Assembly: GCF_902806685.2 (NCBI RefSeq)
Contig: NC_048537.1
Coordinates: 14,530,720-14,594,719, forward strand
Origin: Maniola hyperantus
Lineage: Eukaryota; Arthropoda; Insecta; Lepidoptera; Nymphalidae
Reading direction: 5' to 3'
DNA length: 64,000 nt
Part shown: in pieces, positions 52,121-63,189 of the stretch
Numbering within the stretch: position 1 is the first letter of the stretch
Layout: each line of letters opens with the position of its first letter
Notes under the pieces: generated by a model
What the model saw: the letters and a program-made list of their open reading frames with translations, nothing else
Told to the model about the DNA's origin: nothing
Database searches by the model: none
Made by a program: the position numbers and the translations under genes

Positions 52121-52533
52121 TGAGTTGATAGCCAATAAGTTCTAGGTAGAGAACATTACTTTCTGCCGCGTAATGTAGGTACCTTGCACTAGGTACCTAT
52201 CAGGCGAGATCACAAAAATCAATAATAATTTTTTTTATCAAATAAACACACCAATAACTTATTTTTTATTGTAAAAAACACATTCAGACTTTTTTCTAAA
52301 AAAAAATTATTTACCTGCATGCCTTTCCACACCTCACCTGGCAAGCTTCATCTCTTTCTTTTCTATGTTACTATACTATTGCTGTTTCATTTCAAGGCTG
52401 CATCCACGGTCGACGTCATATTTCACTCTCACTATCTATACAGGAGGTAGGTATGTGAAAAGTTTTTAGAAGCTAGCATTATTACACTAAATAGCGATTG
52501 CTAAAAGAACCTATTGTGATTTTTTTAATATTA
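52121..52533. other. Mostly unassigned; solo MITE end at 52145-52170
   Basis: ATTACTTTCTGCCGCGTAAT matches the end of the palindromic MITE at 42792. The rest shows A/T runs only. Confidence 0.45.
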
Positions 52534-52695
52534 TAGAAATTTTGAACCCCTATTTTACCCATTTTAAAAATCCTTTCTTAGCGGATGTCTATACATCATA
52601 ATAGCTATCTTCAGTCTTCGTGCCTTTCAACCCGATCCGTCCAGTAGTTTGAGCTATGCGTAGTTAGATCAGTCAGTCAGATTTTCCTTTCATAT
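52534..52695 (-). mobile_element. HEL-A, 3' end truncated
   Basis: AATTTTGAACCCCTATTTTA, TCTTAGCGGATGTCTATACA, CGATCCGTCCAGTAGTTTGA, CAGTCAGATTTTCCTTTC. Lies 6 bp from the next HEL-A in the same orientation. Confidence 0.7.
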
Positions 52696-52701
52696 ATTAC
52701 A

Positions 52702-52936
52702 CTAGCTTATGCTCGCGACTTCGTCGGCGTGGACTACAAAATTTCAAAACCCTATTTCACCCCCTTAGGAGTTGAATTTTCAAAAATCCTTTCTTAGCGG
52801 ATGCCTACGTCATAATAGCTATCTGCATGCCAAATTTTAGCCCGATCCGTCCAGTAGTTTGAGCTGTGCGTTGATAGATCAGTCAGTCAGTCAGTCAGTC
52901 AGTCATTCAGTCACCTTTTCCTTTTATATATATAGA
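52702..52936 (-). mobile_element. HEL-A Helitron-like element, clean copy
   Basis: A|CTAGCTTATGCTCGCGACTT...TATATATAGA|T, with a (GTCA)n of about six units plus a GTCATTCAGTCA variation. Confidence 0.82.
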
Positions 52937-53676
52937 TATTTAGAATGTAGGTACTCTAGTATTTTTGTCAGAGAATGTTCTAAATATTAATTAGTGTTGT
53001 CGATTAATAAGTACCAATAAAACATACTTTGAAGTCTATAGACGTCTATCTACCAATTTAATGAATTTACATTTTTTTTTATTACTACATTTCAAATATT
53101 TTATTTAAAAAAATGTTCGTTTGATAACGATGCAATTGGCAACAGAAATCTTTGTTGCAGTTATTTTCATTTTTTGTAGGGTATATTTCAATCAGTTAAT
53201 GCCTTTATCTGTTTCTTTTCCATATACACCCAGTGACGCATATTCTATGAACGCGAGCACTTTCTTTAGAGCGAGACAACCTGCAATCTTTGCCACAAGT
53301 TAGAAAGGGATGGCGTTACTAAACAATTTTTTGTAGGGATGCTCTGTCGTAACAACTTTCTTCCAGTTTTTATTTGCGTGTGCGATTCGTTGACTCCAAT
53401 TAATCGGTGAAAGAAAGAGAGAGTGATGTCACGGAGCGTGAGTTTAGATAAAATCTGCTCTATTTAAAAGCTGTTAAGGTTGATAATTTTATGCCCTTTC
53501 GAAGGCATTGGAGTGATGAGCGCCAGTTTTTCTTCTGTTTAAGCTGTTATGCTTCAAATGAAGTGAAAAGCATTGTTGACGCCCGATGCATGCTTTCACT
53601 GAATTAGTGATTAACGCTGACAAAAAACTACTGATGAAAAAGTTATGAAAGAATTCTAAACTCAAGAAATCCATAT
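52937..53676. other. No recognised feature
   Basis: Short frames on both strands (60 and 63 aa) without motif. Confidence 0.4.
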
Positions 53677-53868
53677 CCATACTAATATTGTAAATGCGAA
53701 AGTACCTAAGTCTGTCTGTCTGCTAGTTTTTCACTGCCCATCCGCTTAACCGATTTTGACAAAATTTGATACAGAGAGAGCTTGTGCCCCGGGGTAGGAC
53801 ATATTATTATGTAGGTTACTTTTGGTCCCGGAAAGTCAAAGAGCTCCCACGGGATTCCCCAGTGGGGG
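53677..53868 (+). mobile_element. HEL-B, 3' end lost
   Basis: TCCATACTAATATTGTAAAT, GCGAAAGTACCTAAGTCTG, CCGATTTTGACAAAATTTGA, GAGCTCCCACGGGATT, then broken off at the RTE fragment. Confidence 0.7.
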
Positions 53869-53873
53869 TCTTA

Positions 53874-54215
53874 CGGTTCTTCTTCTGGTGCGAGGTCGCC
53901 ATGCCAGCACCTTGAGACCCCAACGTCTATCGGTTTTACGAACTATGTGCCCTGCACATTGCCACTTTAGCTTCGAACCCCGTTAAGCTATGTTAGTTAC
54001 TCTAGTTCTACGGATCTCCTTATTTCTGATTTGATCACGTAGAGAAACTCCAAGCATAGCTCTCTCCATCGCCCACTGAGTGACTCTGAGCTTTCTTATG
54101 AGGCCCATAGTTAGCGACCATGTCTCGGATTCATATTATGTCATCTCTGGCAAAATGCACTGTTCGAATACTTTGGTCTTCAAGCACTGAGGAATATTGA
54201 ACAAGAAGACATCTC
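53874..54215 (-). pseudogene. RTE LINE C-terminal coding fragment, minus strand
   Basis: Minus strand carries, in order, QC..PEMT-like, ETWSLTMGLIRKLRVTQ, RAMERAMLGVSLRDQIRN, EEIRRTRVT, a broken AKLQWAGH region and RWGLKVLAWRPR. It covers slightly more of the 5' side than 39040. Frames are interrupted; no catalytic box. Confidence 0.7.
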
Positions 54216-54369
54216 GAATCTATTATGTTAATATATGTTATAATATCAGTAGCTATATTACACGCTTGTAATACATGGATACATATATCATATATTAATA
54301 TATACATATTATGTTACCTACGAATGAGATAACAGAATAAATAAGTAACTGCCTATCTTTATAGAAAAA

Positions 54370-54555
54370 CTAGCTGCCCCGGCGAACTTCGTACCGCCTA
54401 GTCGATTCAAATTTTTTAAATTTTTCTCTCCGTAAGAACCATCCGCGTACTTCAAGGAATATTATAAAAAAAAAAAATTAGCGAAATCGGTTCAGCTGTT
54501 CTCGAGATTTGCGATCAGCAACAAATTTAGCGATTCATTTTTATATACAAAGAGA
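54370..54555 (-). mobile_element. HEL-D in duplication copy 1
   Basis: CTAGCTGCCCCGGCGAACTT to ATACAAAGAGA; has an extended A-run after ATTATAA. Confidence 0.78.
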
Positions 54556-54622
54556 TAGGTATTATGTTACCTACGAATGAGATAACAGAATATGTAAGTA
54601 CCTACCTATCTTTATAGAAAAA

Positions 54623-54815
54623 CTAGGTGCCCCGGCGAACTTCGTACCGCCTAACAGTCGATTATTTTTCAGGATTTTTTTTAGTTTTTCTCTCCGTAAG
54701 AACCATCCCCGTACTTCAAGGAATATTACGAAAAAATAATTAGCGAAATCGGTTCAGCTGTTCTCGAGGTTTGCGATGACCAACACATTTAGTGATTCAT
54801 TTTTATATATAGAGA
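54623..54815 (-). mobile_element. HEL-D in duplication copy 2
   Basis: CTAGGTGCCCCGGCGAACTT to TATATATAGAGA. Contains CAGGATTTTTTTTAG, absent from copy 1, so the two have diverged since duplication. Confidence 0.78.
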
Positions 54816-54930
54816 TATTTTGGAGACATTTTGCGAATCGTTAAATAAATACACATAGGTTACACATGCATGTCTTTCAAAAGCCGGTTCACCGTTCAAG
54901 ACCCAACAAAAAGTGATAGGTATACACGGT

Positions 54931-55324
54931 TAGGGTTGCCAGGTCGCCAAACCTAATAGCCGGACAGACCAGCCAGTTTGGCCGGACATTTGGGTAGAAA
55001 GGCCGGACACCCTACATTATTGAGAATTTTGTGTCTTAGTATTAATAGGTACGACAAAAAAATAAAAAAAAATAAAAAAATGTAAAATCAAGCTTTTTTA
55101 TTATTGTCATAAATCTTGTTGTCAGGCGGCACTGCCGCCTGCGGGAGCGACCGACAGTCGATTCGCCTGCACTCGGCCACGCTTGTTTGCGAAATGTAAC
55201 CGCACACCGCTCCCGCGTACAAGCCTAACAAAAGCCGGACAAGCTGGACACCGTTTATTTTGGCCGGACACGCAATCAAAAAGCCTACCTATGTCCGGCT
55301 TTATCCGGACGCCTGGCAACCCTA
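54931..55324. mobile_element. hAT-type non-autonomous element with 8-bp TSD
   Basis: Ends TAGGGTTGCCAGG and CCTGGCAACCCTA are inverted, and the subterminal regions repeat GCCGGACA-type motifs in opposite directions. TACACGGT flanks both sides exactly (54923-54930 and 55325-55332). An 8-bp duplication with short TIRs is the hAT signature. The interior has an A-rich run (55050-55085) and a GC-rich hairpin (AGGCGGCACTGCCGCCT). No transposase frame. Confidence 0.88.
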
Positions 55325-55564
55325 TACACGGTCCCCGGGGTCGCTTCGGCTTGCGCAAGTTCAGGTAGCACACGTGTTCAAAGGGCTTTATCTATTCATG
55401 CGTTGTGGACTTTCTATAGAAATCATTCCCTTTTCTTTGCTATAAAACTGTCTTGTTACTGACTGGCTGATATACAGTTAATACCTACTACTTACTAAAG
55501 AAACTAAATATTATAGCGTCCTTTCTCTCTATAATCCTTCTACTCCCTAAGATAGGCTAGATAT

Positions 55565-55995
55565 AAAAAAAAACCGGCCAATTGCGAGTCAGGCTCGCGC
55601 AATGAGGGTTCCGTACTACAGTCGTATTTTTTCGACATTTTGCAGGATAATTCAAAAACTATGATACATAAAAATAAACAAATATCTGTTTTAGAATGCA
55701 CAGGTGAATACCTTTTATATGATACCCCACTTGATATATTTATCTTACTTAGAAAATTGGAAATACTAATTCATTACCACAATTAGTTCATGACCACAAT
55801 TTAATTTTTTTTGTGTGATGTAAGCCTAAATTCACGGTTTTCAGATTTTTCCCCAAATGCCAGCTATAAGATCTACCTACCTGCCAAATTTCATGATTCT
55901 AGGTCAACGGGAAGTGCCCTGTAGGTTTCTTGGCAGACAGACAGACAGAGTGATCCTATAAACGTTCCGTTTTTCCTTTTGAGGTACGGAACTCT
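55565..55995 (+). mobile_element. GTR element, complete
   Basis: AAAAAACCGGCCAATTGCGA to the hairpin GTTCCGTTTTTCC...GAGGTACGGAAC. Contains a short local duplication around TTAGTTCATGACCACAATTT. Confidence 0.82.
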
Positions 55996-56330
55996 AAACG
56001 AAAAGAAACGAAATACACGAAAGAAATAAATTATAAAACCTGTCAAATGCGAATCGGCCGACAAACATTTTTCAACTTTTAAACATAAAAAATTCTTTCT
56101 GCAGAAATTACTCTATTTTTATATTAAAAAATTGAAAAATATTTGTCGTTTATGCATTGTGTTGTCATTTTTCGTTTTCCGTACAGCGTGACGTTAATAA
56201 TTCGATATTATGTTAAACATAAATAAAAATCATGATTATTTTAAAATTATTCTCTTTAATAAATAATGAATAAAAGCCCCATAAACTAACGCTATAAAAA
56301 ATCACATCATTTTATTATACCGAAAGGTCG
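55996..56330. other. No recognised feature
   Basis: AT-rich spacer. Confidence 0.4.
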
Positions 56331-56443
56331 GCGTTTCTAACCCTACCCGTTGCACTATAATTGTCGTACCTACTCCTAGCACAAGCCTGACGCTTAATTG
56401 GAGAGGAAAGGGGAATATTAGTCATTTAATATGGCTAATATTC

Positions 56444-56448
<5 letters not shown>
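56331..56448 (+). mobile_element. SINE-3, head truncated
   Basis: GCGTTTCTAACCCTACCCGT, TGCACTATAATTGTCGTACC, CTCCTAGCACAAGCCTGACG, GGAGAGGAAAGGGGAATATT. Matches the 11284 copy in inverse orientation. Confidence 0.7.

Positions 56449-56486
<38 letters not shown>
56449..56486. repeat. (TA)n microsatellite
   Basis: 19 TA units, directly after the SINE-3 3' end. Confidence 0.95.
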
Positions 56487-56488
<2 letters not shown>

Positions 56489-56600
56489 TGATGATGGTAC
56501 GTCGCTCTTCATAACGCCTACGATCAGGAGTGGACGCATGCTGGCTCATACTTATAGTGGATGGATACATCATACTTATATTATGATAAATATAATAATT

Positions 56601-56739
56601 GTATAATGCGTAAAAAAATACTTCACACGCGCCATTTTAACTTTTGGTGTCAAATTTCATGTCAAAAGTACGATTTTAGTCTTCTTTGACATAACAGTTG
56701 ACCCAGAGTTAAAATGGCGCGTGAGATGTTATTGTATAC
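56601..56739. mobile_element. Palindromic MITE (CACGCGCCATTTTAACT arms)
   Basis: Left GTATAATGCG...CACGCGCCATTTTAACTT and right AGTTAAAATGGCGCGTGAGA...ATTGTATAC pair over about 60 bp, with mismatches. Confidence 0.75.
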
Positions 56740-57206
56740 GGACTATATATACCTACCTTCCTACGGTTTGTATTCTACTTAAATTGACGAAATAAGAAAG
56801 CTTAGTCTTAAGTAAGCCCTTCCAAAGGTGTAGATCTCTTTCTTTAAGCATTTCTCATATAAACACGTTCCAAAATTCATTTTATATCAAGCTAAGTATT
56901 TAAAGTTAAAGTCGTATGAATAGAACACAAAACAACCATGGAAGTACATGACCTCGTATAAAATGTCACTATCACGGGTCCTGGGTGCTTATTGAGGCAT
57001 TTTTTGTCCCTTACCTACCTACCTGGCTCCTTTATGTTCCGGGGAAAGTTATGTGAAAGATAAAAAAAACTTGATTTGTCTTTCTCTCTCTTTCTAATTT
57101 TTTCAAACGACCCTAGAGAATTTAGTTCGAAGGATGTAGACCGAGAGACAGTTGTCAAAAGTCCTGGTGAATATTTTTCTATACAACTTATAAGTTATGG
57201 GTTATA

Positions 57207-57365
57207 GTCCCACAAATTGCTATTGCGCTGGAACCATGTCTCATTAACATCGAAATGACGTCATTTTGACGTCAGCCGAAATAAAAATATACCATCAGCT
57301 CGAAACTTCAGTCTAGTGCTGATGTCACTAAAATGGCGGCCACGCGAATTAGCAATTTGCGAGAC
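57207..57365. mobile_element. MITE with CAAATTGCT inverted ends
   Basis: GTCCCACAAATTGCTATTGC and GAATTAGCAATTTGCGAGAC are imperfect inverted ends. The arms continue as TGACGTCAGCC against GCTGATGTCAC. Confidence 0.6.
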
Positions 57366-57383
57366 TTTTATATTCCCTAACGT

Positions 57384-57572
57384 GGTCAACACTATGAAAG
57401 CCATCAAACCCATTATTTTGGCATTGATTGGTTCTACATTGCTCTGTCACTGAGACATATAAAAACAATATTTCGTAACAAACCTTCAATGGATTAAAAA
57501 TAAATGTCAAATTAGCTTTGATAGCTTTCATTCAGTGATGATCACTGAGCACCTGAGTTAGCGAATAATCCC
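57384..57572. mobile_element. MITE-1-related element
   Basis: Left AACACTATGAAAGCCATCAA against right GATAGCTTTCATTCAGTGAT; interior CTTCAATGGATTAAAAATAA; right end CTGAGTTAGCGAATAATCC. Confidence 0.65.
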
Positions 57573-57607
57573 CCTGGTGCAACGGTGTCCAATTCCATTA
57601 GCTGGAT

Positions 57608-57780
57608 CAGCCCCCCAATTGTGTAAGAATAACCATTTCATGGCTATCGCAATCGTCAAGAAATTCTGCCCTTTGATTGGTTGATTCGCTGTTTACATTT
57701 TTTCACAGCCAATCAAAGGGCAGAATCCTAGACGATTGCGATAGCCATGAAATGGTTATTCTTACACAATTGGGGGGCTG
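57608..57780. mobile_element. Palindromic MITE with 50-bp perfect arms
   Basis: CAGCCCCCCAATTGTGTAAG (57608) and CTTACACAATTGGGGGGCTG (57780) lead arms that are exact reverse complements for 50 bp, then continue past two or three mismatches through TTCTGCCCTTTGATTGG. 173 bp overall with a ~20-bp loop. Very high arm identity. Confidence 0.9.
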
Positions 57781-59103
57781 TTTAGTCAGGAAATTAAATT
57801 AATTTCCTAAGCTGTGCTGTAGCTGTGTAGGGTTGCGCTTTTTCTAAGTGTGCGTTGTACCACCCACATTTATTGTGTAAACAACCTTCCGACAATTATC
57901 TAAGCAATTTTCGGGTAAAATCGATTTGTAGGTAGGCGCGCTACACCTCAAAATGCACCTTGCCTTCTGTTTTGTGTGATTGCAGTTATAACTTATAAGT
58001 AAATAGGTATTGACGCAAGCTTTATATCGTTTTAGTTAGTATAATTTTGTGCAATGAAGCACCATGGACCTCGCATTAAATCATAGCCGAGATCAGAGTT
58101 TTTCCATCAAACAAACATAATAAACGACGGCAGATGGCAATACTAATGCTTGCTAAACGCAGTGCTTTGCAGTTACCTTCATGCCGTGCTGCCGTCGTAT
58201 GTAAGTTAAACTCGTGTAGATAAACACTTACGTCATACGTGTCTTAGCCTTAGGTTTATACACCTACATCATAGGATAAAGACCATTGGCAGAGTGAACT
58301 ATAGTGAGCGAACTGTCCGTTTGATCCTGAATCGACCTTATGTCAAATATTAGGCTAAGGTGACGTAAAATCAAAGGAAAGTAGGGCTACTTTAGGGCTA
58401 CCTGCGTCAAATGTACTAATCGACGTTTTGTTAGAAGTTCCCTAACTGTCGTGTACTGTGCCATTGGTCTAATTAATATTATTAAAATCCTCAAGATGGT
58501 TTAGCAGTCATCTCTCGAACTATAAAGTTTTTGTGTGTGTCTCAAACACAATGGCCGGGAGAAAAAATTGCGTTTTATTTTATAAATTGCCGGGTACGCG
58601 TGTCTGTTGATAAATAGGTATTGTACGGGGCCGTTGTTTGATTGAAGGCTCTATAGGAACTTAAGATGCGAATTGAATTTTCAGATTAATGCGGGTATCG
58701 AGTGAATCGAACTTTTTTGTGAGTTGTTAGGCAAGACGCTACGCGCAGATTTTGTAAAAAAAAATTAAAGTTTGGTGGAATTTGGAAAGGTAGAGTAGGG
58801 TTTCAGATAATAATATGTTATAGGTAGGTAAGTATGCTACAGACGTAGAGTTACAACATACAACAGTTTCATGGATCTACGCGACGAATCTATAGGACGC
58901 ATATCTTTAATCTATATATCTATATCTTAGTTCGTGGCGATGGCGAATCTATAAACTTTAGTGAACTATTAGGTAGGTAGTTATGAATTTTGCTAAAAAT
59001 GTGTGCGTGCTACATACAACTAGTAGGTTTTGTGCAAATAAATAGTCCAGAATTTATTTAAATACCAAGTAGGTATCTTTTCACTCGGGCAAAGTCGTGG
59101 GCT
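57781..59103. other. No recognised gene; weak inverted repeat at 58123-58198
   Basis: ACGACGGCAGATGGCAA and GCCGTGCTGCCGTCGT are imperfect inverted ends about 75 bp apart, perhaps a small MITE. The remainder is unassigned. Confidence 0.45.
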
Positions 59104-59539
59104 TTAAGGCGAAATGGGATCTACGACGCGTTGCAGGCGACCGGGAGCGGTAGTCTGGGCCACCCGAGCGCAAATAAATTGTATACTTATTTAAAATTCT
59201 ATGTGCTCTGTTACCATAAAATAATACCGTAATCCCTTAGTGTATTAAACGTTGAACGTAAATACGAAATTTTATTGAAATAGGTGTTATATCAATTGGA
59301 TAAAACTGGTTTTTCTCCTAATGGTCGTGTAAAAAATGCGTATTTTGGGGAAAATTCGCGATTTTTTTGTATCGAGCCAAATCGTGCCAATCGTGTTTTG
59401 GCTTTCGTGATTCACTAAAGAATATCTTTAATTTTTATAATATTGAAAAAACAAATTTGTAATTTTTGAGGTCAAAACTTGATTCTTTGAACATCCGAAA
59501 TGTGTCTCAACACTGCTTTTGGGACGCATTTCGCCTTAA
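59104..59539. mobile_element. TTAA-bounded inverted-repeat element
   Basis: TTAAGGCGAAATG at the left and CATTTCGCCTTAA at the right are perfect inverted 13-mers that include TTAA on each side. A TTAA target is the piggyBac signature, but the GGCG start is not the usual CC-rich piggyBac end. The interior has no frame of note. Confidence 0.5.
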
Positions 59540-60299
59540 ACAAAGTATGTTTGCGCCATAAAGATAAGGCATGAGTTATGAAAATGAATGGAAAGGAAAG
59601 TGAGAGCGCGTTGAAGTAGATAACTTACGAGTGTTACTTGCGCCAGAGTTCGTGAAAGGGGATATATTTTTGTAACATTTGTTAGTAGGTAAGTATTTTA
59701 TACGAGCTCTTTTTAGCCGACTAGGTATGCCATAATCACGAGGTTTTTGATTCAAACGCATGACTGTATGTTCGTTATTTTTAGGTATTTTTTGCTTATA
59801 TCCGAAACTACAGTGGAATCCGTTTATAATGACATCGAATGAAATTGACAAACACGTCATAAGCGAACGTCATACAAAGCTTGAAAAATAAGTAGGTAAC
59901 TAAACTTACTTGGAAGTTGGAATCAGTACCTATTCATAGGAATTTTATTTAATTTTACTCAACCTTGAAACCTTAAGAATGATGTCAAGTCAACGACAAA
60001 ATTGTTTGTTCACACTATCACATATGGTTAATATCTAAATAAACCAATCGATATCTTACATAACGATTCCTTGTTATCAAAGAGGCCCTGGGCTGACCTT
60101 CACACATTCTACATGTTACGTTAAATTACTATACTACGCTGTTCAATAAATAAACACCTATCAATTGATATAACTCGTTTTTAGGATTCCGTAGTATAAA
60201 ACAAGGAACCCTCATAGTTTCGTGCAGTCCTTCCACAGACTAAATTAACTTAGCTAACTCCTCGGTGAATCCGTCTTGTTATGTCTTTGTCTTTATCAT
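59540..60299. other. No recognised feature
   Basis: Trace of a GGATTCCGTAGT/ACAAGGAACCCTCATAG hairpin end at 60183-60220, a cousin of GTR. No gene. Confidence 0.4.
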
Positions 60300-60690
60300 T
60301 AAAAAAACCGGCCAAGTGCGAATCGGGCTCGCCCACATTTTTCGACATTTTGTGCGATAATTCAAAAACTATGATGTAACAAAAAATCTGTTTTAGAATG
60401 TGCAGGTGAAGCCCTTTCATTTATGATACCCCACTTGAAATAGTTATCTTACTTCGAAAATTGAAAATACCAATTATTATTTCATGACCACAATTTAATT
60501 TTATTTTGTGTAATGTAACCACAAATTCACGGTTTTCAGATTTTTCCCCTAATGTCTGCTATAAGACCTACCTACCTGCCAAATTTCATGATTCTAGGTC
60601 AACGGGAAGTGCCCTGTAGGTTTCTTAACAGACCGACAGACAGACATACAGACAGACAACAAAGTGATCCTACAAGGGTTCCTTATTTTG
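60300..60690 (+). mobile_element. GTR element, diverged
   Basis: AAAAAAACCGGCCAAGTGCG, then a shortened head (GGGTTCCGTACTAC block deleted), TGCGATAATTCAAAAACTAT to CAACAAAGTGATCCTACAAG and GGTTCCTTATTTTGAGG. Confidence 0.75.
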
Positions 60691-62215
60691 AGGGCACCTC
60701 GCTAAATAGATTAAATAGATATTTTAAAAACATATTGAGGTTTTTAGGCCGTCTTTTGGAAAACTACCGTAAATAATTAATAACCGTCACATTAGGTACG
60801 TATATAATAGCAAATAACATGACTACGGAACCCTACCTCATACATGTTCCGACATACACTTGAAACGTTTTTTTTAAATAACGTTGAGGTTAATAGCGAG
60901 TTGCGCCTTAACTTTTCAAATAGGTAAGTACCTACATACATAGATCCATTTACATCCATAATTTGTAACACTAGACGTTACATATTATGGATCTCTATCC
61001 CCGCTTCTGCTGTCTCTCTGGATCTCTCTCTCTCTCTCTCTCAATGGATTGAGATGATGATAATGACCTGAACAAAACCAGAGCGGGTAGCTAGTCAACT
61101 CATTACCAATTTCATAAACAATTACATAAAACATGTGAGCCCAAACGCAAACATAAACGGCGTAAGGAGCTAGAAGATGTGCGATGATTCACACGGCCCG
61201 TAATCTTTATAATCAAAGTTGGAGCTGTGACCCAAATCTGCGCAACAGCGAGTACTTTCATTGTGAACGCGGCCTAGCACACACAAGCAGACACACACGA
61301 AGAAAACTCCTATAAACACGAAACGTATACGCAGCGAACCTATTTCACACATACGAGACGTACATTTGCAATTCAGTAAATATAATGTTCTACTTAGCAA
61401 AAAATGTATGAATATGACGATTGAGTTGTAACGAACCATAATAATTAAAATTAGTATTTTGTAAACAATGGGTACATTTTCAAAGGATGAATCGTTAAAG
61501 AAATTTTCAGCAAACCAACGCACACATATATGAGGTGAATGTTTGCACTCATGAATACGCACATAAGCGAATAAGCGACTAGTATATGTGTGAGTAACAG
61601 TGTAGTATTGTGCTTCGGTATTAGACCGAGAAGAGGCTATATTAATATAATACAGCTAACGTTTAAGAACTAGGACAATATTCCTGACTCTAATTATACT
61701 TGGAATGTGGAAATGATCGATTAAGGGCTTTAAACGCCCAAGCAGCTTGAGTTCTAGATTTGGACTAATCGAAATCGAAAATTTGAAATAGTCATCGGAA
61801 TATTCAATGAAGTGAATACATTTCCATTGATATTAAGAATAGATCGAAGGTTATCTGAAATCATAAATTTTACACAACATTCACCAAATCTCTTTTCTTC
61901 AAGGTCTTTATAAACTATAGTCCTATTATTTAACCAAGGTCTGCATAAACTGTTTGGCTTTATGTTAAAATATTTCAATTATAAAAAGTAAGAAATATCT
62001 GAAATCTTTGGAGTTTTGTTATTTTTAGTGTTCTTGGTGATTCTGCCGATAACAACTTTTGAGTCCATGAGACCGTCAAAATAATCTAAGAAATATAAAA
62101 TTCAAGCGGACCATTTACTCTTGATATCTTTCACGTTCCAAAGTCAAAACATTCAAAGATCACGCTTCTTAAAAACCCATTAACCGTGACCCGGGTAGAT
62201 TGCTCAACAGTTTTA
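60691..62215. other. No recognised gene; (CT)n at about 61023-61042
   Basis: AT-rich sequence with one (CT)n microsatellite. A 130-aa minus-strand frame (61170-61562) contains a Cys/Val-rich stretch but no recognised domain; left as chance. Confidence 0.45.
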
Positions 62216-62625
62216 GAGTTCCGTACCTCACAAGGAAAAAGGAACCCTTATAGGGTCACTTTGTGGTCTGTCTGTCTGTCAAGAAAACCTACCTAGAGTA
62301 CTTCCCGTTGACCTAGAGTCATGAAATTTGATAGATAGGTAGGTCTTATAGCATCTGAAAACCGTGAATTGAAGGTTACATCACAAAAAAAGTGTTCATG
62401 AACAAAATTAGTATTTTCAATTTTCAAAGTAAAATAACTATACCAAGTTAGGTTAGGTTTCATATAAGGGGTATATGAAAGGGTTTTACCTGTACATTCT
62501 CAAACAGATTTTTCTTTATTTTTATGCATAATAGTTTTTGATTTACAGTGCAAAATGTTGAAAAAAATACGACTGTAGTACGGAACCCACGGTGCGCGAG
62601 TCTGATTCGCACTTGGCTGGTTTTT
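62216..62625 (-). mobile_element. GTR element, near complete
   Basis: Plus reading AGAGTTCCGTACCTCACAAG...GGAACCCTTATAGGGTC, GTCTGTCTGTC, CCCGTTGACCTAGAGTCATG to CGCGAGTCTGATTCGCACTT, GGCTGGTTTTT. Confidence 0.8.
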
Positions 62626-63189
62626 AGATGATGATAAGCCAATTTCGTGAATATTTGCTCCTATATAAAACAAAAATAAGTTGAAATTTATAAAATGTAC
62701 ATTGTACAAGTAAGAGCAATAACATTATGTAAATTTGATAATGATCCGACCCACTTTCCAAACAAGACGTCTTCTAGTAGGTACTATCAACAGAGTACGC
62801 ATTAGATTATAATATTTCAAAGAATAATGATGAAAGAAATGCTTTGTAATTGCAGTTAAATTGTGTATCAGTGTAATCAAACAATGACAGCACAATACGA
62901 GAGCTATCAAAAGACGATTAACCAAATTGGTAAACGAGCGTTACAACCGTATCTTTGTCGTGCTTGTGAACGTTTGTGTAATCACATTTAGAAACATTTT
63001 GCTAACCATCTCCACTGTTCTATATGTTATCATTAGACTCGATCTCATGCATTTCATGCTACAGTTGAAAACCTTGAAGTTAAAATAAAGCATTTCCATA
63101 TACATCACCGCTTTTAAACTTTATTACGACACACTCTTGACAGTAGACAGCTTCAATATTAAATGCTGGCTTAAAATATTAAAATTGTA
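62626..63189. other. No recognised feature
   Basis: AT-rich spacer. Confidence 0.4.

Larger units (their letters stand above)
54307..54815. repeat. 253-bp tandem segmental duplication containing HEL-D
   Basis: TATTATGTTACCTACGAATG starts at 54307 and 54560. Both copies continue GAGATAACAGAATA, CTATCTTTATAGAAAAACTA and a full HEL-D, so host flank and element were duplicated together. Confidence 0.85.

Noticed and set aside
55088..55373. Short proteins at the GC-rich centre of the hAT element
   Set aside because: Frames on both strands arise from GC-rich inverted motifs inside a non-autonomous element.
56449..56486. TATA-box promoter
   Set aside because: It is a plain (TA)n microsatellite after a SINE tail, with no gene downstream.
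61170..61562. 130-aa minus-strand gene
   Set aside because: The Cys/Val-rich stretch looks membrane-like, but there is no domain, no repeat of it and no splice context.
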